Shown here: positions 9,166 to 16,984 of the stretch, piece after piece | Numbering within the stretch: position 1 is the stretch's first letter | How the letters are laid out: each line of letters opens with the position of its first letter | Origin: Cryomorphaceae bacterium | Lineage (GTDB): Bacteria > Bacteroidota > Bacteroidia > Flavobacteriales_D > Parvicellaceae | Reading direction: 5' to 3' | Length of the DNA stretch: 64,000 nt | NCBI GenBank assembly: GCA_905182525.1 | Contig: CAJJBV010000002.1 | Location: forward strand, 1-64,000 | Notes under the pieces: generated by a model | Told to the model about the DNA's origin: nothing | The model's database searches: none | What the model saw: the letters and a program-made list of their open reading frames with translations, nothing else | Program-made: the position numbers and the translations under genes

Positions 9166-10389
9166 CTATTTAACAAAGTATTCAATAAATCTCTTATCGT
9201 TTTTATCTCTATTTCTTGTAATATTTACTTTCCCATTGTCATTAATTATTTTAATTAGGTTACTTCTTTTTGATTTTATAGAGTCAAAGCTCATATGAGA
9301 AATTTCTAAAATCAAGTCTATTTCATCCTTTTTAAGTACCTGCCCTTTAGAAAGAATAAGATTTTTTTCTATTGATACAGGGAAATCATATAAATGTTTT
9401 CTTTTAAATCTAATTGCTAAAACAATTAATATTACTGTGATTATTATTGACGATAAAGTAATTATTAAATACAGAAATAATTTACTAACTCTTTGTTTTT
9501 TTATGCCATCTAGGTAAATACCTTGGATATCTTTTTTATGATAAATAGCATCATTATTTAATAAAACAGATTTTGTTATTCTATTTGAATTTCTGTAGTA
9601 TAAAGTATCTTTTTTAATATAAGCATAGCTATTGCCATCTAAACAGGGTATATCTTTTAGTAAATTTACGTACAGAGCGTCTCCACTTTCTTTGTCAAAC
9701 AACTCATAAGAACACTCTGATGCGCTGCGATTTTCAATGATCATATACTTTTCTGATTCTTGAATGATATTAATTTTTCCAATTTGCATTCTATTAGAAA
9801 TCATAGAGCTAAACCGGCCAATTTCTTTAAATCTCCAATTGATTAAATCTATCTCTCCAAATAATAAACTTTCACTGGTTATTTTATTATAATTTCTATC
9901 TAAAGACAGTAAAACTTTAATTTTATCACCAATTAACCATGAAGAGACAACTTTCTTTGCTTCAAAAGGGTAATCTTGAATTTCCTTTTTAAACCATTCT
10001 TTATTTTGTTTGTTAAATTCTAGTAGTCCAACAAAAGAACTCCAAAGACCTTGCCCTCCATACAGGTATATTTTAGAGTTATAGATAAATAAATAGCGAT
10101 GAAAGTTATGACCATGATAAATTCCCTTACTAATTTTCTCAATTTTAATATCTTTCCCGCAATTAAGTTTAAAAAGATGTAAAGTTCCATTTGGATTAAA
10201 GTAAGCAGTGGTATCATTTGTAAAGACCAAACTTTTTAAGAACTTAGTTTTAAAATCTCTAATTATAGATGAATCATTGTAAGCTTTAAATTTGATATAT
10301 AATTTTTCAATATCAATTTTAGTTGAATCAAAATATGCTGAGTAAGAATTTGCTAAAAATAGGCTAATTATAATAATAATATTCCTCAT
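9166..10389 (-). CDS. Membrane-anchored protein with kelch-like ectodomain, unknown function
   Basis: I do not recognise a named family. The 407 residues comprise a signal peptide (about 1-18), an exported region of about 285 residues with a kelch-like repeat (YNSKIYLYGGQG...LEFNKQNKEW), one transmembrane helix at about 303-327, and a charged cytoplasmic tail of about 80 residues. The tail (KKDEIDLILEISHMSFDSIK, then RNRDKNDKRFIEYFV) looks helical with a terminal beta hairpin, which could be a small winged-helix or interaction module. The layout suggests an envelope sensor with an internal output domain, but that is inference. It stands alone, with 244 and 255 bases of non-coding AT-rich sequence on either side. 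Confidence 0.6.
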   Translation of the reverse strand: MRNIIIIISLFLANSYSAYFDSTKIDIEKLYIKFKAYNDSSIIRDFKTKFLKSLVFTNDTTAYFNPNGTLHLFKLNCGKDIKIEKISKGIYHGHNFHRYLFIYNSKIYLYGGQGLWSSFVGLLEFNKQNKEWFKKEIQDYPFEAKKVVSSWLIGDKIKVLLSLDRNYNKITSESLLFGEIDLINWRFKEIGRFSSMISNRMQIGKINIIQESEKYMIIENRSASECSYELFDKESGDALYVNLLKDIPCLDGNSYAYIKKDTLYYRNSNRITKSVLLNNDAIYHKKDIQGIYLDGIKKQRVSKLFLYLIITLSSIIITVILIVLAIRFKRKHLYDFPVSIEKNLILSKGQVLKKDEIDLILEISHMSFDSIKSKRSNLIKIINDNGKVNITRNRDKNDKRFIEYFVK

Positions 10390-10644
10390 TTTATTTACTT
10401 ATTGATTTAAAAACTACATAATATACAACTGTGTTTTGAAAAGATGAAAAAATATAGGTGTTATTACGTTAATTTACCTATTATTTTTTTTCTTTATTTA
10501 TTGAAAAAGTAATTCAGTTTAATTTATAATTATGCCACTCAAAGTTTCTATTTTTATTGTAATTTAAACACATTTGATATATTTTCCAATACCTTTTAAA
10601 TGGTATTTATAGAAAGGAATTTTGAGAAATAGAAATCAAATTAA

Positions 10645-10717
10645 TACTCCCACCGGGACTCGAACCCAGATCTGTTGCTTAGGAGGCGACTGTTCTATCC
10701 AGTTGAACTATGGGAGT
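10645..10717 (-). tRNA. tRNA-Arg (anticodon CCT)
   Basis: Cloverleaf on the minus strand with acceptor stem ACTCCCA/TGGGAGT, D arm GTTC...GAAC, anticodon loop CTCCTAA (CCT, reading AGG) and T loop TTCGAGT. The discriminator is A, and CCA is not encoded. The anticodon stem has one C-A mismatch (GTCGC against GCAAC), and the T stem has a G-U pair. It starts 14 bases after metG ends on the same strand and may be processed from the same transcript. Confidence 0.93.
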
Positions 10718-10731
10718 AAATAGTAATTGAT

Positions 10732-12792
10732 TTATCTAATTGTATTTCCTGAATTTATTTCTTTTGTTGGAGCTACAAAAGCCAATTCTCCTTCTTCACT
10801 TTCGGCCATTAAAATCATTCCCTGAGATTCTACTCCTCTAATTTTTCTTGGAGCAAGATTTAGAAGAATGCTTACTTTTTGCCCCACTATGTCTTTAGCT
10901 TCAAAACTTTCTGCAATTCCCGATACAACTGTTCTAATATCTATTCCAGTATCTACGGTAAGTTTTAGCAATTTATCTGCTTTTTCTACTTTTTCTGCAG
11001 CAGTTATTGTACCAACACGTATATCCATTTTAGAAAATTCTTCAAACGTAATTTCATCTTTCATAGGTGGGAATTTAGAAGTTTTTTTTTCTTTATTTTT
11101 TAATTTTTCTATTTGCTCTTCAATCTTTTCATCTTCAATTTTTTGGAAAAGAATATAAGGCTTATTTATAGTGTGATTACCTTGAATTATTTTATGGCCA
11201 CCTGCTTTTTCCCAATTAGGAAGTTCAATATTTAAAAGCTGTGCTAAATCCAAGGATTTTTTAGGCATAAAAGGCTCAAAAACAATGGCTAAATTGGCTG
11301 TAATCTGAAGAGAGATATTCATTATTGTTTTTACTCTTTCAGGATCTATTTTAATTAATTTCCATGGCTCGGTATCTGCTAAATATTTATTGCCCGCTCT
11401 AGCTAATTTCATAGCCTCACTAAGCGCATCTCTAAATCTAAAGGAGTTTATAGCTTTTCCTACATTCTTAGGTGTTTCTTTAATGGTTTTTAGAACTTGG
11501 AGATCAATATTTAATAGTTCGTTGGCTTTAGGAACAATACCTTCATAATATTTCTGAGTAAGAACCAATGTTCTATTGACAAAATTCCCAAAAATAGAAC
11601 ACAGCTCGTTGTTGTTTCTAGCCTGGAAGTCTTTCCAAGAAAAATCACTGTCTTTATTTTCTGGGGCTATTGAACAAAGAACATATCTTAAAACATCTTC
11701 CTGTTCCGGAAAATCAAGAATAAAATCTTTTCCCCATACTGCCCAATTTTTGGAAGTACTTAACTTTTCACCTTCCAAGTTTAAAAACTCATTGGCAGGG
11801 ACATTTGTAGGGAGAATATAGTCATCTAACTCAGACAAAATTGCTGGAAATATAATAGTATGAAAAACAATATTATCCTTGGCTAAGAAATGAACCAAAT
11901 TAGTGTCTTTACTTTTCCAATAATCTTCCCATTTCTTTCCTTTTTCCTCTGCCCATTTTTTAGTTGCAGAAATGTATCCAATTGGTGCGTCAAACCAAAC
12001 ATAAAGCACCTTGTTTTCACCTCCCTCAAGAGGAACATTTATTCCCCAATCCAAATCCCTAGTAATCGCTCTTGGCTGAAGTCCGCCTTTGATCCAACTC
12101 ATACACTGTCCAATTACTTGGTTTTTCCAAGCTTTTGGATCGTGAACTTGGGTGCCTTTATAAATTCCATTTTGCATCCAATCACTTAGCCATTTCTCAT
12201 GCTTATCTAATGGTAAGTACCAGTGGGTAGTATTTTTAAGTTGAGGGGATTTCCCACTTAATGTTGAAATTGGATTAATTAGTTCTAATGAACTTAGTGT
12301 ACTTCCACATTTTTCACATTGATCTCCATAAGCACCATCTGCACTGCATTTAGGACACTTTCCTGTTACGTATCTGTCTGCTAAAAACTGATTAAATTCT
12401 TCATCGTAATATTGTTCGGATTCTTTTTTAACAAAAGCCCCTTTTTTCTCCAGCTCTAAAAATAATTCTTGAGCTGTTTTGTGGTGGTGATCTGAAGATG
12501 TTCGGTCATAAATATCAAAACTAATTCTCAATTTTTCAAAAATAGCCTTGTTAGAAAAATGATATTCATCTACAATATCTTTTGGACTTTTTCCTTCCTT
12601 TTTAGCACGAAGCGTAATGGCTGCTCCATGCTCGTCAGACCCACAAATAAAGGCAACATCTTCACCGCTAGATCTTAAAAAACGAGCATAAATATCGGCT
12701 GAAATATAAACCCCAGCCAAGTGACCTAGGTGTAAAGGGCCGTTTGCGTATGGCAAGGCAGCAGTAATAGTATGTCTCTTTGGAGATTTCAA
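10732..12792 (-). CDS. metG: Methionine--tRNA ligase
   Basis: Class I aminoacyl-tRNA synthetase (686 aa) that charges tRNA-Met. The HIGH-type motif is HLGH (21-24), the zinc knuckle has two CxxC pairs (CPKC...CEKC, about 145-163), the KMSKS-type loop reads EKLSTSKNW, and the last ~110 residues are the EMAP/Trbp-like tRNA-binding domain (MDIRVGTITAAEKVEKADKL). The start is TTG at 12792, because an in-frame stop lies immediately upstream and no ATG precedes the conserved TITAALPYANG. A flavobacterial -7 element (TATATTTG) lies 20 bases upstream. Confidence 0.97.
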   Translation of the reverse strand: MKSPKRHTITAALPYANGPLHLGHLAGVYISADIYARFLRSSGEDVAFICGSDEHGAAITLRAKKEGKSPKDIVDEYHFSNKAIFEKLRISFDIYDRTSSDHHHKTAQELFLELEKKGAFVKKESEQYYDEEFNQFLADRYVTGKCPKCSADGAYGDQCEKCGSTLSSLELINPISTLSGKSPQLKNTTHWYLPLDKHEKWLSDWMQNGIYKGTQVHDPKAWKNQVIGQCMSWIKGGLQPRAITRDLDWGINVPLEGGENKVLYVWFDAPIGYISATKKWAEEKGKKWEDYWKSKDTNLVHFLAKDNIVFHTIIFPAILSELDDYILPTNVPANEFLNLEGEKLSTSKNWAVWGKDFILDFPEQEDVLRYVLCSIAPENKDSDFSWKDFQARNNNELCSIFGNFVNRTLVLTQKYYEGIVPKANELLNIDLQVLKTIKETPKNVGKAINSFRFRDALSEAMKLARAGNKYLADTEPWKLIKIDPERVKTIMNISLQITANLAIVFEPFMPKKSLDLAQLLNIELPNWEKAGGHKIIQGNHTINKPYILFQKIEDEKIEEQIEKLKNKEKKTSKFPPMKDEITFEEFSKMDIRVGTITAAEKVEKADKLLKLTVDTGIDIRTVVSGIAESFEAKDIVGQKVSILLNLAPRKIRGVESQGMILMAESEEGELAFVAPTKEINSGNTIR

Positions 12793-12811
12793 AATCTATT
12801 TTTATAATGGC

Positions 12812-12819
12812 CAAATATA
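12812..12819 (-). promoter_or_regulatory. Candidate -7 promoter element for metG
   Basis: TATATTTG on the minus strand matches the Bacteroidota sigma factor -7 consensus TAnnTTTG and ends 20 bases before the metG TTG. No TTG is seen at the expected -33 spacing, so this is half a promoter by sequence. Confidence 0.4.
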
Positions 12820-12826
12820 AGTTAAT

Positions 12827-12842
12827 ATGCTATTTTTAGCAT
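12827..12842. promoter_or_regulatory. Perfect palindrome between metG and the LD-carboxypeptidase gene
   Basis: ATGCTATTTTTAGCAT is a 6-bp perfect inverted repeat with a TTTT loop. It lies in the 66-base divergent gap. It contains a near-match to the -7 element on the plus strand (TATTTTTA) for the downstream gene. It could be an operator or simply an AT-rich coincidence. Confidence 0.3.
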
Positions 12843-12858
12843 TAAGAATTTAAATGAA

Positions 12859-13756
12859 ATGAATTTACCCCAAAAATTAAAACTTAACGATGAGGTTATT
12901 ATAATAGCTCCAGCTAGAAAAGTAGAATTAGAATCTCTAGAATTTGCTGAAAAATTATTATTAAAATGGGGGTTGAAGCCTGTAAGATCTAAAAATTTAA
13001 TGTGCAATTCTGGGATTTTTGCAGGAACTGAGATGGAAAGAAAGCAAGACCTTCAATGGGCACTGAGACCATAAATCTGCAAAAGCTATTTGGTGCTTTA
13101 GAGGAGGATATGGCTCCATACAATTATTAAAAGAACTAAACCCAGCTAATTTTTTAATTAATCCTAAGTGGATTATTGGATTTTCTGATATTACTAATAT
13201 CCACTGTTTTTCAAATATTATTTTAAATACTGCTTCCGTTCATGCAACTATGCCTATTAATGTTTCAAAAAATACTCCTACTACATTAGATTCCCTAAAA
13301 AAATTCCTTTTCAAACAGGAAATAAACTATAAAATTAAATCTTCAACCGATAATATAAGCGGAAATGTAAAAGCTCCTTTAGTTGGCGGAAATCTTTCAA
13401 TTTTAACTTCATCTTTAGGAACCAACTACCAACCTGATTTTGAAAATAAAATTCTATTTATAGAAGATATAGATGAATATTTATATAAAATTGATAGAAT
13501 GATTTGGCAATTAAAATTTGCTGGTGTTTTTCATCAAATTAAGGGGCTTATTATAGGACATTTTACCAACATAAAAGATAATTCTACAGCTTTTGGAATG
13601 AGTATTGAAGAAATAATACTCCAAAAGGTTAAAGAGTTTGATTTTCCAGTAATATTCAACTTTCCTTGTGGACATGAAAATGAAAATTTAACTTTGCCAT
13701 TTGGTATTGAAATGAATTTAAAAGTAAATTCCAAAACAGCTGAACTTTACAATTAA
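12859..13756 (+). pseudogene. LD-carboxypeptidase (peptidase S66), frameshifted
   Basis: Muramoyl-tetrapeptide LD-carboxypeptidase family (S66), which removes the terminal D-alanine of murein tetrapeptides during recycling. The N-terminal part (KLNDEVIIIAPARKVE) reads in one frame to about 13062. From about 13073 the protein continues in the next frame with AIWCFRGGYGSIQLL and the nucleophile motif IIGFSDIT, and ends with the family's C-terminal PFGIEMNL region. One extra base (a G in GCACTGAGACC) explains the break, since removing it gives ALDHKSAKAIW. Total length would be about 298 residues, normal for the family. It is the first gene of a five-gene plus-strand cluster. Confidence 0.85.
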
Positions 13757-13776
13757 TAGATCAATTTATTATAAAT

Positions 13777-14397
13777 ATGAAGATAATATCATTAACTATT
13801 TTAATTACAATTTTTATCGCTTTTAATGGTTATACTCAGGTTGAAAAAGTAGAATTTGAATTAGAAAAAACACCTTTTAAAATAAGTTTAAATACGGGTG
13901 TTTATAGATCTAGATTTGACTTACCAGTTGATGCAAATGTAAATAGTTTTCAAAATTTTTCAATTTTTGCACAAGTGTACTTCCCTTTTAAAAGATCACT
14001 TGATAAACCTGAAAATTTTAAGAAACCTAAAACGGATTTAAATTATTTTGATCGATTATTTACCACAAGTCCAGTTGCGGTTTTCCATGTTACTGAAAAG
14101 GGAGGCAATGCTCTAGGACTAGGGCAAGAACTGTCTTTTAAAATAGCAAAAAAAACATTTGTAAAATCTCAACTTGCTGTAGCTTGGGTTGAATCTAGTT
14201 CTCAAAAAAATGACGGCCTTAAAAGTGGGATAAATTTCCATCATTTTTGGCATTTTTCAACTTATGTAAATGCTAATACATATATTTCAATTGGGTATAA
14301 CCATATTTCTAACGGAAAAATATTTTCTAAAGAAGTAGGGTCCTTATTTGACATGTTGGTTTTGGGTATAAGCTACTCTTTCCAAGACAGAATATAG
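13777..14397 (+). CDS. Outer-membrane barrel, possibly PagL-like lipid A deacylase
   Basis: A 206-residue exported protein (signal peptide 1-20) predicted as a small beta barrel ending in an aromatic C-terminal strand (LGISYSF). The segment YNHISNGKIF (about 174-183) has the His-x-Ser-Asn pattern of PagL-type lipid A 3-O-deacylases (His176, Ser178), and Glu186 downstream could be the third catalytic residue. Flavobacterial relatives are usually labelled acyloxyacyl hydrolase. It starts 20 bases after the LD-carboxypeptidase and ends 18 bases before the PIG-L gene. Enzymatic function is inferred from the short motif only. Confidence 0.55.
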   Translation: MKIISLTILITIFIAFNGYTQVEKVEFELEKTPFKISLNTGVYRSRFDLPVDANVNSFQNFSIFAQVYFPFKRSLDKPENFKKPKTDLNYFDRLFTTSPVAVFHVTEKGGNALGLGQELSFKIAKKTFVKSQLAVAWVESSSQKNDGLKSGINFHHFWHFSTYVNANTYISIGYNHISNGKIFSKEVGSLFDMLVLGISYSFQDRI

Positions 14398-14415
14398 TTT
14401 TATTATTAATTACAG

Positions 14416-16872
14416 ATGATTAAATCACTCAACCTATTACTTTTTTTTAATTTACTTTTTTTAAATCTTTCTTCGCAGCAGTTAAATAGCGCTGAGATTC
14501 TACATGAGATTAAAAAACTAGACGTTCTTGGAAATATACTTTATTTAGCTGCCCATCCAGACGATGAAAACACAAGATTTATAAGTTATTGTGCTAATGA
14601 AAAACTATTAAATACTGGTTATTTATCTCTTACCAGAGGTGATGGGGGTCAAAACCTAATTGGGACAGAGATCAGAGAAGAACTAGGTATTATTCGAACA
14701 CAAGAACTTCTATCAGCCAGAAGAATTGACGGAGGAGAACAGTTTTTTACTAGGGCTAATGATTTTGGATACTCAAAAACACCACAAGAGACATTTAAAA
14801 TTTGGGGAAAGGATAAAATACTTTCAGATGCTGTTTGGGTAATAAGAAAATTTAGACCTGACGTTATTGTTTGTCGTTTCCCAATTAACGGAAAAGGGGG
14901 GCACGGTCACCATACAGCATCGGCAATTTTAGCTATGGAAGCTTTTGATTTGGCTGCAGATTCTACGATTTTCAAAGAACAATTAAAATTTGTAGATCCA
15001 TGGCAAACTAAAAGAATAGTAGTTAATACAGGTAGATGGTGGAATAAGGATATTTCAGATCGAGAGCCAGGAGTTGTATCCTTAGATATTGGAGGATATA
15101 ATAAGTTGCTTGGGACTTCCTACAATGAATTAGCTGCCTTAAGTAGATCAATGCATAAAACTCAAGGTTTTGGAAGTACTGGGAAAAGAGGTGAATATTT
15201 AGAATATTTTGAATATTTAAAAGGCGATAGCGCCAAAAACGATTTATTTGAAGGTTTAGATTTTTCTTGGAATAGAATTTCAAATAATAATGAGATAAGT
15301 AAATTAATAAAAAATATTGTAAGAAGTTTTAATTTTAATAATCCGTCCCAGACTGTTTCTGATTTATTAAAATTAAGAGCATCAATAAATCAGATTGAAA
15401 ATAATTTTTGGAGAAAAATAAAGTTAAAAGAAGTTGAAGATTTGATTTTTCAATGTGCAGGGATTTATATTGAAGTAAGTACGTTATCTTCAAAAAATTC
15501 AGCTTCAGACTCATTGTCTTTTAACATAGAAATTAACAATAGAAGTAGTCTTAAAGTCCAATTAAATTCTATTAATTGTAATGAATTAAACTTCTATAAA
15601 AACTACACTAAAGTTCTTAATGAAAATCAAACTAATAACTTGAAAAATAAGATTCTCATTCCTGAGAAAATAAAAATCAGTCAACCATATTGGTTATTAA
15701 CCCCAGGTCTTACAGGATCACACAATGTTGAATCTCAAGAATTAATAGGTTCTTCAGAAAATAAACCATCTGCAGAATTTAGTATTAAACTTAAAATTGG
15801 AAATGAATATGTAGAGCTTCAAAAACCTTTAATTTTCAAATGGAATGATCCGGTTAAAGGAGAGCAAACAAAAAGCTGGGTAGTTACCCCAAAAGTAACG
15901 GCTAACATTGATCAAAAAGTAATGATTTTCTCAGACAAAAATCCTCAAAAAATTTCTGTTTCTGTAATTGCACATTCTAATAATCAAAAAGGCAAAATAA
16001 AAATTATTCACCCCGATGGATGGAGTGTTGTTGGTCCTGAAGAGTTTACCTTAAATAATGCTGATGACCAAGAAGTTTTAGAGTATAATATAACTCCTAT
16101 GGATAATACGATTTCTGGCACTTTAAAAGTTCAAATAAATAACGAAGATGCTCACGCTATAAATACTATTAATTATGATCATATTTCATCGCAAAGTTGG
16201 TTTCCTAGGGCCGAGGTTCAGTTAGTAAATCTAAACTTAAAAACTGTCCCTAAAAAAATTGGCTATTTAATGGGAGCAGGAGATTTAGTGTTTGAACATT
16301 TAAAGATTTTAAATTATAATATTGAGCAAATTAAACTGAATGAAATTTCTGCTGATGATTTAATAAAGTTTGATGTTATTATTTCTGGTGTTAGGTTCTT
16401 TAATGTGGAAGAAGAATCTTTAGCGGCTGTTTCTAAATTACTTAGTTATGTCTACCAAGGAGGCAATTTAGTTGTCCAATATAATACAAGCTATCGCTTA
16501 AAAACTAAAGAGTTTTTCCCTTATCCACTTAAAATATCTAGAGACAGAGTCACTGAAGAAGATGCTGAGGTAAATTTTTTAAATAAAACTCACAAAGTCA
16601 TGAACTACCCTAACAAAATCATAAAAAATGATTTCAATAATTGGGTTCAAGAAAGAGGGTTATACTTTCCTAATAAATGGAGTAAAGAGTACGAGCCAAT
16701 TCTTTCTTGGAATGATACAGATGAAGAACCTAAAAATGGATCTCTGCTCATAGCAAAATACGGAAAAGGATTTTACACTTACACTGGAATTTCTTTTTTC
16801 AGACAACTACCGGCGGGAGTTAGTGGCGCCTACAAACTATTGGTTAACATAATTAGCTTAAGTAATGACTAA
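14416..16872 (+). CDS. Secreted PIG-L family deacetylase
   Basis: A large exported protein (818 aa) with a signal peptide (about 1-20) and an N-terminal PIG-L/LmbE-type zinc deacetylase domain. The first metal motif is AAHPDDE (45-51) and the second HGHH (163-166). Such enzymes remove N-acetyl groups from amino sugars or related compounds. The C-terminal ~450 residues are beta-rich (IHPDGWSVVGPEEFTLN looks like an NPCBM/Ig-like module) and end with a flavodoxin-like or glutamine-amidotransferase-like fold (FDVIISGVRFFN...YQGGNLVVQYN). The stop overlaps a 39-codon membrane gene by 8 bases. The substrate is unknown. Confidence 0.88.
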   Translation: MIKSLNLLLFFNLLFLNLSSQQLNSAEILHEIKKLDVLGNILYLAAHPDDENTRFISYCANEKLLNTGYLSLTRGDGGQNLIGTEIREELGIIRTQELLSARRIDGGEQFFTRANDFGYSKTPQETFKIWGKDKILSDAVWVIRKFRPDVIVCRFPINGKGGHGHHTASAILAMEAFDLAADSTIFKEQLKFVDPWQTKRIVVNTGRWWNKDISDREPGVVSLDIGGYNKLLGTSYNELAALSRSMHKTQGFGSTGKRGEYLEYFEYLKGDSAKNDLFEGLDFSWNRISNNNEISKLIKNIVRSFNFNNPSQTVSDLLKLRASINQIENNFWRKIKLKEVEDLIFQCAGIYIEVSTLSSKNSASDSLSFNIEINNRSSLKVQLNSINCNELNFYKNYTKVLNENQTNNLKNKILIPEKIKISQPYWLLTPGLTGSHNVESQELIGSSENKPSAEFSIKLKIGNEYVELQKPLIFKWNDPVKGEQTKSWVVTPKVTANIDQKVMIFSDKNPQKISVSVIAHSNNQKGKIKIIHPDGWSVVGPEEFTLNNADDQEVLEYNITPMDNTISGTLKVQINNEDAHAINTINYDHISSQSWFPRAEVQLVNLNLKTVPKKIGYLMGAGDLVFEHLKILNYNIEQIKLNEISADDLIKFDVIISGVRFFNVEEESLAAVSKLLSYVYQGGNLVVQYNTSYRLKTKEFFPYPLKISRDRVTEEDAEVNFLNKTHKVMNYPNKIIKNDFNNWVQERGLYFPNKWSKEYEPILSWNDTDEEPKNGSLLIAKYGKGFYTYTGISFFRQLPAGVSGAYKLLVNIISLSND

Positions 16873-16984
16873 AAAAGAGAAGCCCCCAATTTTTAAATCC
16901 TGGAATGGGTGGTATTTTACAATTTTAATAATATTAGTTCTAATAATACTAGTTCTTAGTTTTATAACTAAATACTTTTCATGA
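16865..16984 (+). CDS. 39-residue single-helix membrane protein, candidate symporter accessory subunit
   Basis: An intact 39-codon gene with ATG at 16865 and TGA at 16982-16984. It overlaps the PIG-L gene by 8 bases and the symporter gene by 4 (ATGA), strong evidence of translational coupling. The protein has a basic, Pro-containing head (MTKKEKPPIFKSWNGWY), one hydrophobic helix of about 18 Leu/Ile/Val residues, and a short polar end (TKYFS). Small membrane subunits encoded directly before SSS-family transporters are known elsewhere (YjcH with ActP, YhdT with PanF, DUF4212 proteins). This one is shorter and I cannot place it in those families. A role as partner of the next gene is inference. 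Confidence 0.7.
   Translation: MTKKEKPPIFKSWNGWYFTILIILVLIILVLSFITKYFS

Noticed and set aside
10390-10644. 255-base gap with inverted repeat AATACC...GGTATT near 10592-10611
   Set aside because: Short stem with an AT loop and no T run; no gene, RNA family or promoter that I can support.
11743-11766. MetG KMSKS motif reading KLSTS
   Set aside because: This variant is normal in Bacteroidota methionyl-tRNA synthetases, so it is not a defect.
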